A stretch of 64,000 nt of DNA, taken from contig NZ_LMGY01000012.1 in assembly GCF_001427585.1 (NCBI RefSeq), positions 297,303 to 361,302 of the forward strand, read 5' to 3'. The DNA comes from Pseudoxanthomonas sp. Root630 (GTDB taxonomy: Bacteria; Pseudomonadota; Gammaproteobacteria; Xanthomonadales; Xanthomonadaceae). Under the pieces are notes generated by a model. That model had not been told where the DNA came from, did not search any database, and worked only from the letters and a program-made list of their open reading frames with translations. Positions 1-7,347 of the stretch are shown here, piece after piece (within the stretch, counting starts at the first letter, position 1; each line of letters begins with the position of its first letter). A program made the position numbers and the translations under genes.

Positions 1-938
1 ATGGGGTCGAGCAACGCTTGCCGGCCGAGCGTCCAGAAATCGTGCTCGTAGCCGTGGTAGATCATCCACCACTGGCCCGCGGCATCCTCCACCAGGGTGG
101 CATGGCCGCGCGACCACCAGTACTGGTCGCGCGAGGTCGTGCGCACCACGGGGTTGTTCGGCGCGTTCACCCACGGACCGTGGATCGAGCGGGAACGCGC
201 GACGATCACCATGTGGCCGGTCGGCGGGCCCGCCGTCCCGCCCACCGCGGTGACCATGTAGTACCAGCCCTTGCGGAAGGTGATCTTCGGGCCTTCCTGC
301 GCATACCCTTCGACGTCCCAGGATTCGGGATAGCGCCAGCCGTCGTAGACATGCTTCACCTCGCCGACGGTGCTCAGGCCATCGTCGGCCAAAGCCACAT
401 AGTCGCCGCCGCTGAGGAACAGGTAGCGCTTGCCGTCTTCTCCGACCGCATGGCCGGGGTCGATATGGCCCGGCAGGCCGATGTCGATCGGCTCGCTCCA
501 CGGCCCGCGGATATCGTCGGCCCACACCACGAAATTGCTGCGCCGGGGCGACTCGGTGCCACCCACGCGCGCCGGAAAGTAGATGTAGTAGCGGCCCTGG
601 TGCTTGACCAGGTCCGGTGCCCAGATCGAGCCGACATTCTTGGTGATCGCATGGCCGATTGGCTGCCAGTTGACCAGGTCGCGCGAGTGCCACACCGGCA
701 GGCCGGGATAGGCCGTAAACGACGACAGCGTGAGGTAGTAGTCGTCGCCGTCCTTGAGCACCGACGGGTCGGGACGATCGCCGGCCAGCACCGGATTGAG
801 GAACGTGCCGTCGCCGAGGTCGGCCTGGCGCTGATGCTCGACGCCACGCTTCCAGGCGGGGGGCAGTGCATCCGCCGCGATCGCATCGAAGGCGACACAG
901 AGAGACAGGGCGGCGATGATGAACCTGATCAACGGCAT
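1..938 (-). CDS. Glycoside hydrolase family 43 protein (3' end outside window)
   Basis: This is a secreted glycosidase of the five-bladed GH43 propeller fold, whose members are arabinanases, arabinofuranosidases and xylosidases. Translated from the ATG at 938 it has a signal peptide (MPLIRFIIAALSLCVAFDAIA) and then the GH43 opening motif GDRPDPSV. Asp57 would be the general base, Asp160 (HIDPGH) the pKa modulator and Glu215 (AQEGPK) the acid. About 312 residues are visible and the C-terminus lies beyond position 1. A GAGG ribosome site precedes the start. It is the last gene seen in the FAH-TRAP-PL10 operon, 11 bases after PL10, so it probably trims arabinan or xylan side chains of pectin. 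The exact substrate cannot be told. Confidence 0.85.
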   Translation of the reverse strand, partial: MPLIRFIIAALSLCVAFDAIAADALPPAWKRGVEHQRQADLGDGTFLNPVLAGDRPDPSVLKDGDDYYLTLSSFTAYPGLPVWHSRDLVNWQPIGHAITKNVGSIWAPDLVKHQGRYYIYFPARVGGTESPRRSNFVVWADDIRGPWSEPIDIGLPGHIDPGHAVGEDGKRYLFLSGGDYVALADDGLSTVGEVKHVYDGWRYPESWDVEGYAQEGPKITFRKGWYYMVTAVGGTAGPPTGHMVIVARSRSIHGPWVNAPNNPVVRTTSRDQYWWSRGHATLVEDAAGQWWMIYHGYEHDFWTLGRQALLDP

Positions 939-949
939 GCGGGATTTCC

Positions 950-2089
950 TCAAGGCGTGGCCGGGTGCGACGCCTTCCATTGCGGGTATTCCTTCGACAG
1001 CAGCCGCTTGGGCCAACCGCCGTACCACTCGTAGCCGGTGCGCCGCTCGCGCGGGATGTCCTGGTAGCGCGCGACGCGCTGGCTGTCGCGGGTGGCGAGC
1101 ACGACGCTGTTGTCCGCCACGTCGTAGAAGCGCGCCCACAGGCCCGTGGCGGCGGGATCGGCAACCAGCCGTCGATCCTTCGTGCTGCTGTGGTACTGGA
1201 ACTGCTCCGCCGGCGCTTCGAACGTCTCGATGCGCCAGCCGGTGATTTCCACACGCCGCAACCAGGCGGCCGCGCCATCGACGGCTTTCACCACCCCGGG
1301 TGACGGATCCGGGATCGACATCAGGTAGCGCACGACGCCGACGGTCTCCTGGCCGGTGATCGAGGGGAGTTCGAACTTGCGTCCTTGCGCAGGAAGCAGC
1401 GTCTGCGCGTCGTACTGGCCCGCCCACCCCGCGAGCGCATCGCCCTGGCGGACCTGCAGACGCAGCAGGCAGGCATCGCCGGCATCGACGGCCGCCTGCA
1501 CGCGTGCGCGCAACGTTGCATCGATGAAGGCGTAGCGGCGGGTGTCGGCAAGTACCTTGCGCAACGTACCGAGCACACCCGCGGTCACGTCGTCGGCGAT
1601 GGTGATATGCGGGTGATAGGGCTGCGTGGCCGGCACCGTGTGCGGCCAGCCCCCGCACGACGGGATCTGCTGCGCCAGGGTGAACGCCAGGCCCTTCAGG
1701 CTGCCGTCGCGATACCGCACATCACCGGTGATCGCGTACGCCGTGGCCAGGTAGTCGAGCTGCGTGTAGATGTTGCGGTTATCGAAGCTGCCGCCGGACT
1801 TGCGCGCCTCGGCGTCGAAGCGCGCTTTCTCTGCGTCGTCCAGGATCCGCGCGGGGTCTTGGTTCTCGATCCATCCGCCATCGGTCCGCTGGTAGCGCAG
1901 GATGTTGTCGGCGATCAGTGCGACCTGGTCCGGTGCGTAGCGCGGATAGGCATCGCCATGCACGTTGCGCCAATGATGGATGGCGTCCTCGAAGCCGGCC
2001 AGCGACGGCGGTGCCGGCGTCGCCGCCCAGGCTGGCGATGCCGCGAGCAGCGCCAGGCCCGCGGCGAGGGCGCGCACGCGCTGCTTCAT
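950..2089 (-). CDS. Pectate lyase, PL10 family, secreted
   Basis: This enzyme cleaves polygalacturonate by beta-elimination, giving unsaturated oligogalacturonides, in the periplasm or outside the cell. The 379-residue protein starts at the ATG at 2089, which overlaps the stop of the TRAP permease gene by 4 bases (ATGA). It has a signal peptide (MKQRVRALAAGLALLAASPAWA) and then a single alpha/alpha-barrel domain of PL10 type, with features such as RTDGGWIENQD, GGSFDNRNIYTQLDYLA and YEWYGGWPKRLL. The length fits a stand-alone PL10 domain without a carbohydrate-binding module. The same reading frame stays open upstream as far as 4567, but that part lies antisense or out of frame to the transporter genes and is not coding. 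Confidence 0.9.
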   Translation of the reverse strand: MKQRVRALAAGLALLAASPAWAATPAPPSLAGFEDAIHHWRNVHGDAYPRYAPDQVALIADNILRYQRTDGGWIENQDPARILDDAEKARFDAEARKSGGSFDNRNIYTQLDYLATAYAITGDVRYRDGSLKGLAFTLAQQIPSCGGWPHTVPATQPYHPHITIADDVTAGVLGTLRKVLADTRRYAFIDATLRARVQAAVDAGDACLLRLQVRQGDALAGWAGQYDAQTLLPAQGRKFELPSITGQETVGVVRYLMSIPDPSPGVVKAVDGAAAWLRRVEITGWRIETFEAPAEQFQYHSSTKDRRLVADPAATGLWARFYDVADNSVVLATRDSQRVARYQDIPRERRTGYEWYGGWPKRLLSKEYPQWKASHPATP

Positions 2090-3369
2090 CCCTTCAGCGC
2101 CCGCGGCAGCCACAACGACAGCTCGGGGAAGAACGCCACGATCAGCAGGACGACCAATGCCGAGAGCCAGAACGGCCAGATCGTGCGCATGCTCTGCGCC
2201 ACCGTGATCTTGCCGATCGACGTGCCGATGAACAGCACCGAGCCCACCGGCGGCGTGACCAGGCCGATGCCACCGGCGAGGACCATCACCAGGCCGAAGT
2301 GGATCGGGTCGATGCCATAGGCCTTCACGACCGGCAGGAAGATCGGGGTGCAGATCAGGATCTTCGGTGCGAGGTCCATGAACATGCCCAGCACCAGCAG
2401 GATCACCACGATCATCAGCAGCACCGTGCGCTGGCTGTCGGCGATCGACTGCAGGAACTCCACCGCCGCCGCAGGTACCTGCAGGTAGGCCAGCAGCCAG
2501 CCGAACACGGCGGCCGTGGCGATCACGAACAGGATCACGCCGGTCGTGCGCGCGGCGTGCACCACGGCGCCGCGGAACTCGGCCCAGCGCAGCTGGCGGT
2601 ACAGCAGCGAGGTGACCAGCAGGGCGTAGACCACCGCGATCGCCGCCGATTCCACCGCGGTGAAGATGCCCGCGCGGATGCCGACGAAGATCAACGTGAC
2701 CAGGCCCAGGCCGGGCAGGGCACCGACCAGGCGCAGGGCGACGGCGCGCCAGCCCGGGACCGGCTCGGTGCCATAACCGCGGTGGCGGGCGACCACATAG
2801 CCGGTGATCATCATCGCCACCGTCATCAGCAGCGCCGGGACGATGCCGGCCGCGAACAGGTCCGCGATCGACAGGCCGCCGCCGGCCGCCGCCGAGAACA
2901 GGATCAGGTTGTGCGACGGCGGCACCAGCAGCGCGACCAGCGCGGCCGTCATGCACACGTTCACGGCGTAGTCCACGTCGTAACCGCGCTTGACCATCTG
3001 CGGGATCATCGTGCCGCCGACCGCGGAGACGTCGGCCAGCGCCGAACCGGACACGCCGCCGAAGAACAGCGACGACAGCACGCTGACCTGGCCCAGGCCG
3101 CCGCGCATGCGGCCGACCAGCGAGGACGCCAGCGCGATCAGTCGCTCGGAAATGCCGCCCCTCAGCATCAGCTCGCCCGCGAAGATGAAAAGCGGGATCG
3201 CAATCAGCGAGACCGAACCGGACCCGGCGGAGATCTGCTGCACGAGCACGATCGAGGGGACGTCGAGGTAGAGCAGGGTGGCAAGGGCGGCGACCGCGAG
3301 CGCGAATGCGACGGGAACACCCAGCAACAGCAACAGGACGAAGGCGCCCAGCAGGATGGCGATGGCCAC
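2086..3369 (-). CDS. TRAP transporter large permease (DctM/SiaT-type M subunit)
   Basis: This is the inner-membrane ion-coupled permease subunit of a tripartite ATP-independent periplasmic transporter. It has 427 residues and is almost entirely hydrophobic, with about 12 membrane segments. The N-terminus MAIAILLGAFVLLLLLGVPV and the stretches IPLFIFAGELMLRGG and FFGGVSGSALADVSAVGGTMIP are typical of DctM. It follows the small permease by 3 bases and overlaps PL10 by 4, so it is clearly in the same operon. Position beside pectate lyases makes galacturonate or short unsaturated oligogalacturonides the likely cargo, which is an inference. Confidence 0.93.
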   Translation of the reverse strand: MAIAILLGAFVLLLLLGVPVAFALAVAALATLLYLDVPSIVLVQQISAGSGSVSLIAIPLFIFAGELMLRGGISERLIALASSLVGRMRGGLGQVSVLSSLFFGGVSGSALADVSAVGGTMIPQMVKRGYDVDYAVNVCMTAALVALLVPPSHNLILFSAAAGGGLSIADLFAAGIVPALLMTVAMMITGYVVARHRGYGTEPVPGWRAVALRLVGALPGLGLVTLIFVGIRAGIFTAVESAAIAVVYALLVTSLLYRQLRWAEFRGAVVHAARTTGVILFVIATAAVFGWLLAYLQVPAAAVEFLQSIADSQRTVLLMIVVILLVLGMFMDLAPKILICTPIFLPVVKAYGIDPIHFGLVMVLAGGIGLVTPPVGSVLFIGTSIGKITVAQSMRTIWPFWLSALVVLLIVAFFPELSLWLPRALKG

Positions 3370-3372
3370 GGA

Positions 3373-3888
3373 TCAGACTCCTTCTTCGCGCGCGGGCCGC
3401 AAGGCCTTCCACGCGATGTTCAGTGCGAACAGGCAGATCAGCGCGCCGCTGATCGAAAGGGGCAGGTAGTTGATGCTCTGCGGCATCGACGCGCCGGCGA
3501 TCTTGATGTCCAGGCCGTCGAGCAGCAGCACCGCGGCCCAGCCGGCGATCATCGCGCCTACCGCGGCGATCAGCAGCGGACGCGCTACAGCGAGCAGGCG
3601 ACGCGCGACCGACGGCAGGCTCTCGGCCAGCAGATGGAAACTGAAATGCCGGTTGGTGTGCACGCCGGCGGCGGCGCCCAGGCTCATCGCGGTGCTCAGC
3701 AGCAGCAGCGTGACCGGCTCGGTCCAGCTGGGCGAATCGTTGAGCACGTAGCGGGTGAACACCTGCCAGCCCTGCACGATCACCAGCCCTACCAGCGCCG
3801 TGGCGGCGATGGCGATGGCGGCGTCGGCGAGGCGGTCCAGCGCACGCTGCACGGGGCCGGCCGGAACGGAAGCGGCGGTCTCGGTCAT
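3373..3888 (-). CDS. TRAP transporter small permease (DctQ-type Q subunit)
   Basis: This 171-residue four-helix membrane protein pairs with the large permease of the TRAP system. Hydrophobic segments lie near residues 25-45, 60-80, 95-120 and 135-160. The pattern around FTRYVLNDSPSWTEP is the usual DctQ signature: an aromatic-rich loop followed by an acidic residue. It sits 3 bases before the large permease gene and 12 bases after the binding-protein gene, giving the standard P-Q-M order. Confidence 0.92.
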   Translation of the reverse strand: MTETAASVPAGPVQRALDRLADAAIAIAATALVGLVIVQGWQVFTRYVLNDSPSWTEPVTLLLLSTAMSLGAAAGVHTNRHFSFHLLAESLPSVARRLLAVARPLLIAAVGAMIAGWAAVLLLDGLDIKIAGASMPQSINYLPLSISGALICLFALNIAWKALRPAREEGV

Positions 3889-3900
3889 GAGGATGTCTCG

Positions 3901-4896
3901 TCAGGCCAGGTCGCGGATGCGACGGTAAAGGGCTTCGATCTGCGGCTGCTGGTGGTAGGCATCCAACAGCGGCTGCGCCGCCTTGCGGAACGCGGGGATG
4001 TCCACCTCGTTCGCCTGGATGCCATGTTCCAGGACGGCCTTGCGCGCTTCGCTCTCGGACGCATCCCACTTGGCGCGCATGATCGGTACGGACTCGCGCG
4101 CCAGCCGCACCAGTCGCTCGCGATCCGCCGGCTGCAGCGACTGGAAGCTCGCGCGCGACATCACCAGCACGTCGGGTGCGTAGGAGTGGCGCGTCTCCGA
4201 CCAGTACTTCGCGGCTTCGAAATGACGGCTGGAGTGGAAACTGCGCATGTTGTTCTCGGCGCCGTCGATCATGTGCGTCTCCATCGCGGAGAACGTCTCG
4301 CCGAGCGACATCGGCGTGGGGTTCGCGCCGAGCAGCCGGATCAGTCGGATGAAGATGTCCGAGGCCGCCACGCGCATCTTCATGCCATGCAGGTCCGCGG
4401 GCTTCGTGATCGGGTGCTTGTTGTTGTAGAAACAGCGCGCACCGGAATCGTAGATCGCCAGGCCAACGAGACCGCGCGCCTCGAAACTGTCCAGCACGGC
4501 CTGGCCGACTTCGCCGTCGATGACGCGCCGCTGGTGCGCGACCGAGTCGAACACGTAGGGAAGGCACAGGGCCTGGGTCAACGGCAGCGCGTTGTTCAGC
4601 GCGCCCGAGAACACACGGGTGATGTCGATTACCCCGAAGCGCGCCATGTCGATGGCTTCTGCTTCACGGCCCAGCTGCCCGGAGTGGTACTGCCGCAGGG
4701 CCAGGCGGCCGCCCGTCTCGCGCGCCATCGCGTCGCCGATCCAGCGGACCGCCTCGACGGTGGGATAGTCCTTCACGTGCACGTCGGAGGCCGTCAGCAC
4801 GCGACGGCCTTCGTCGGCAAGCGCGTAGGTGCCGGCCAGCGGGGCGACCACGGTGGCGCCCAGGCCGGCACCGAGGAAACGACGACGGTTCATCAT
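3901..4896 (-). CDS. TRAP transporter substrate-binding protein (DctP family)
   Basis: This periplasmic binding protein captures an organic acid and hands it to the Q/M permease. The start chosen is the first ATG of MMNRRRFLG at 4896. It overlaps the stop of the upstream FAH-family gene by 4 bases (ATGA) and gives a 331-residue protein. The leader has a twin-arginine-like run (NRRRFLGAG) and a hydrophobic stretch ending near ALA, so Tat export is possible. Family motifs include GAENNMRSFHSSRHFEAAKYWS and the Arg of MKMRVAASDIF, which in DctP proteins binds the substrate carboxylate. The likely ligand, from context, is galacturonate or unsaturated digalacturonate. Confidence 0.92.
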   Translation of the reverse strand: MMNRRRFLGAGLGATVVAPLAGTYALADEGRRVLTASDVHVKDYPTVEAVRWIGDAMARETGGRLALRQYHSGQLGREAEAIDMARFGVIDITRVFSGALNNALPLTQALCLPYVFDSVAHQRRVIDGEVGQAVLDSFEARGLVGLAIYDSGARCFYNNKHPITKPADLHGMKMRVAASDIFIRLIRLLGANPTPMSLGETFSAMETHMIDGAENNMRSFHSSRHFEAAKYWSETRHSYAPDVLVMSRASFQSLQPADRERLVRLARESVPIMRAKWDASESEARKAVLEHGIQANEVDIPAFRKAAQPLLDAYHQQPQIEALYRRIRDLA

Positions 4897-5750
4897 GCGC
4901 GCCAGTCTCCCTCGTCCAGCGCCTTGGCGGCCACGGCCTGGCACTCGAGGCTGCCATGGCTGTCGAACTCGATGCGCGCGACCTGGCCCGGCAGGATGTC
5001 GTGGATGCCGGTCGCATTGCCGGTCGCGATCAGGTCGCCGGCCTTCAGCGGCCGGCCGCGCCGTGCGGAGCGCGCCAGGGCGAAGGCGAACGCGGCGCGC
5101 AGACCGCCGGGCAGGGTGGTCGCGCCGCCCTGTCCGACGCGGACGCCGTCGATCCAGGTGCTGCAGGTGAGCGACGCGTCGCTGCGCGCCGCCCAGTCAG
5201 GGATTTCCGCGCCCATCACCAACCCGTTGTTGTTGCCGAAGTCGGACACCACCACGCGCGGCCCCAACTGGTTGATCGTTGCGAGCGGGCTGCTGGCGAC
5301 TTCCATGCCGATGAAGAGCGTGGACGGGACCGCCGCGGCTTCATCGGGCGTCCACTCGGTCTTGCCCTCGGGAGCGTCAGCGTCCAGGCGGAGCACGTAC
5401 TCGGCCTCCACCGCGCCGAACCCGCCGGCAAAGATGTGGAACTCGTTCTGACCACCGGTGGTCATTTGGAAGGCGCGCGCGAAGATGGGCCCCAGCAGGC
5501 GCTCGTCGCCGGAGACATCCCGGCGCTCCGGCGCGATGTAGCCCACCTTCCAGCCGACCACGCGGTCCGGCCATTGGCCGATCGCGAAATCCTGCACGCG
5601 GTAAGCGGTCACCAGGTCGGCGGGAATTTCGCCAGGAAAGCCCGGGAGTGCGCGGCCTTGGCGGCGCGCGGCAACGAAGCTGTCCGCGATGGTCGCCAGT
5701 TCCGGGGCCTGGGCGCGCTGGCCCGCCAGGGCGCTGCTGTCATTGCTCAA
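4893..5750 (-). CDS. FAH-superfamily hydratase/decarboxylase-like enzyme
   Basis: This is a fumarylacetoacetate-hydrolase-fold enzyme of about 285 residues, closest by eye to 2-keto-4-pentenoate hydratase (MhpD). Signs are GWKVGYIAPERR near residues 60-75, metal-ligand style residues in GAVEAEYVLRLD, FGNNNGLVMG, and GDLIATGNATGIHD near the end. The probable start is the TTG at 5750, because GGGGAG lies 7 bases upstream. An ATG at 5828 would put the start inside the operator-like site. It is first in the TRAP-PL10-GH43 operon. Other FAH-fold enzymes dehydrate 2-keto-3-deoxy sugar acids, so a role on a uronate-derived keto acid is plausible but unproven. Confidence 0.75.
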   Translation of the reverse strand: MSNDSSALAGQRAQAPELATIADSFVAARRQGRALPGFPGEIPADLVTAYRVQDFAIGQWPDRVVGWKVGYIAPERRDVSGDERLLGPIFARAFQMTTGGQNEFHIFAGGFGAVEAEYVLRLDADAPEGKTEWTPDEAAAVPSTLFIGMEVASSPLATINQLGPRVVVSDFGNNNGLVMGAEIPDWAARSDASLTCSTWIDGVRVGQGGATTLPGGLRAAFAFALARSARRGRPLKAGDLIATGNATGIHDILPGQVARIEFDSHGSLECQAVAAKALDEGDWRA

Positions 5751-5770
5751 GAGGGTTCTCCCCGCTCCGT

Positions 5771-5850
5771 TTGTTGCACTGCCGAGTGACAGCGCCGCTG
5801 TGGCCTGTATATGGTAAACCGGTGTCATTGACAATGTGCACTGCCGCAAA
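5771..5850. promoter_or_regulatory. Divergent promoter region with operator-like motif (pel / FAH-TRAP operon)
   Basis: This region lies between the divergent FAH-TRAP operon (-) and the PL1 pectate lyase (+). On the minus strand it has ATGACACCGG at about 5819-5828, sharing the core ATGACACCG with the sites in front of both large TonB receptors. On the same strand GGCAGTGCAC lies just upstream (5835-5844), also shared with the receptor promoters. The + strand copy of the core is followed by the pel ribosome site at about 5891. A LacI-type hexuronate regulator would be a reasonable binder; no such regulator gene is in the window. Confidence 0.5.
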
Positions 5851-5898
5851 AACCCACCCGATGCCACGATGCATCGATCCACTCCTGGGAGGGAGCCA

Positions 5899-7239
5899 AT
5901 GCTTGATATCCGAATCCCCCGGCGGGCGGGCGCCCGCCTGCTGGCCTTCACGCTGCTCGTAGCCGCGACGGCAGTCGCCTGGGCGGCCGACACGCGACCC
6001 CTGGCCTTTCCGGGTGCACAAGGCAGTGCCGCGCATACGCCGGGCGGCCGCGGCGGCACGCTGCTGCGCGTGACGACGCTGGCGGCCGACGGTCCTGGAT
6101 CGCTCAAGGCCGCGCTCACGGCGAAGGGACCGCGCACCGTGGTGTTCGAGGTCGGCGGCGTGATCGATCTCGGCATGAAGGAACTCCGCATCACCGAGCC
6201 TTTCCTGACCGTCGCGGGCCAGACCGCGCCGCATCCCGGCGTGACGATCATCAAGGGCGGCCTGACCATCGCCACCCACGACGTGGTGATCCGCCACATC
6301 CGCGTCCGGCCGGGCGATGGCGGCATGGCCAAGCGTTCCGGCGACATCGATGCGATCACCACCGTGCGCGGTGCGCACGACGTGATCGTCGACCATTGTT
6401 CGCTCACCTGGGCGACGGACGAGAACCTGTCGGCGTCCAGTACGCGCTTCCATGGTGAAACCGAGGCCGATTGGATGGCCAACGCCTCGCGCAGGATCAC
6501 TTACAGCAACAACATCGTCGGCGAGGGCCTGGCGAATGCCACCCACCCCAAGGGCGAGCACTCCAAGGGTTCGCTGATCCACGACCACGTCAACGAAGTG
6601 CTGATCGTCGGCAACCTGTACGCGCACAACTACGAGCGCAGCCCGTTGTTCAAGGGCGGCGCGCGCGGGCAGGTCGTCAACAACCTGATCTACAACCCCG
6701 GGCAGCGCGCCATCCACTACAACCTGATCGCCGAGGAATGGCAGGGCCATCCCTATTCGCGCGGGGAGATGGTGGTGCGCGGCAACGTCATGCGCGCGGG
6801 ACGGTCCACCGAGCCGCTGGCCTTCTTCATGATCGGTGGGTCCGGCGACCTGGATCTCTACCTGCACGACAACCTGGTCGTGGATCGCGTGGGCAACAAG
6901 AGCATCCAGGACACCGGCAGCTACACGACCGCGCCACTGAAGCTCAATCGGGTTAAGAACGCACCCGCCTTGCCGTTCGGCGTGACGCTGCTGGCATCCG
7001 AAAAGGTCCAGGACGCCGTCATCGAGAACGTGGGTGCGACGCCCTGGAACCGCGACCTGATCGACCGTCGCATCGTCGCCGACGTCATCGAAGGCCGCGG
7101 TGAGATCATCGACAGCCAGGAGCAGGTCGGGGGCTACCCGCAGTACAAGGAAGCCCGCAAACCGTTCGTCGAAGGCGAATGGAACCTGGACGTGATGGAA
7201 CCGCTGGCGGGCTATCCGCGGGGCGAGCCGCTGCGCTGA
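5899..7239 (+). CDS. Secreted pectate lyase, PL1-type parallel beta-helix
   Basis: This enzyme cleaves polygalacturonate by Ca-dependent beta-elimination. The start chosen is the ATG at 5899 with GGGAGG just upstream, giving a 446-residue protein. A signal peptide ends around residue 30 (LVAATAVAWA). The beta-helix motifs are typical of PL1: FPGAQGSAAHTPGGRGG at the mature N-terminus, AGQTAPHPGVTI, VVIRHIRVRPGD, and VDHCSLTWATDE, where the Asp residues would bind Ca. The C-terminal part (EVGGYPQYKEA-like) is also as in PL1 pectate lyases. Monocistronic, divergent from the TRAP operon, and followed by a strong terminator at 7272-7298. Confidence 0.9.
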   Translation: MLDIRIPRRAGARLLAFTLLVAATAVAWAADTRPLAFPGAQGSAAHTPGGRGGTLLRVTTLAADGPGSLKAALTAKGPRTVVFEVGGVIDLGMKELRITEPFLTVAGQTAPHPGVTIIKGGLTIATHDVVIRHIRVRPGDGGMAKRSGDIDAITTVRGAHDVIVDHCSLTWATDENLSASSTRFHGETEADWMANASRRITYSNNIVGEGLANATHPKGEHSKGSLIHDHVNEVLIVGNLYAHNYERSPLFKGGARGQVVNNLIYNPGQRAIHYNLIAEEWQGHPYSRGEMVVRGNVMRAGRSTEPLAFFMIGGSGDLDLYLHDNLVVDRVGNKSIQDTGSYTTAPLKLNRVKNAPALPFGVTLLASEKVQDAVIENVGATPWNRDLIDRRIVADVIEGRGEIIDSQEQVGGYPQYKEARKPFVEGEWNLDVMEPLAGYPRGEPLR

Positions 7240-7269
7240 GCGCCGATACGCATCGCCGAGTGCGTCGAA

Positions 7270-7300
7270 AGGGTCCGCCGCAAGGCGGACCTTTTCTTTA
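7270..7300 (+). terminator. Rho-independent terminator after the PL1 pectate lyase
   Basis: An 8-bp GC-rich stem (GGTCCGCC / GGCGGACC, 7272-7279 and 7284-7291) with a GCAA tetraloop is followed by TTTTCTTTATT. It lies between convergent pel and the first TonB receptor gene. The opposite strand also has a short T-run, so it may work both ways. Confidence 0.85.
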
Positions 7301-7347
7301 TTGCCTCCTTCGATCACGTCGCCTCCCGCGCGATTCGTGCGCAGGGC

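Noticed and set aside
374..898. A 174-residue minus-strand frame in the first kilobase
   Set aside because: Different frame from the GH43 gene, which has the correct signal peptide and active-site motifs.
1918..5451. A 1177-residue open frame on the + strand opposite the TRAP and PL10 genes
   Set aside because: It is very rich in Arg, Gln, Asp and His, has no family motif, and lies antisense to well-supported genes; a shadow of high GC content.
5751..5828. Longer FAH-family start at the ATG at 5828
   Set aside because: It would begin inside the operator-like motif; the TTG at 5750 has a good ribosome site at correct spacing.
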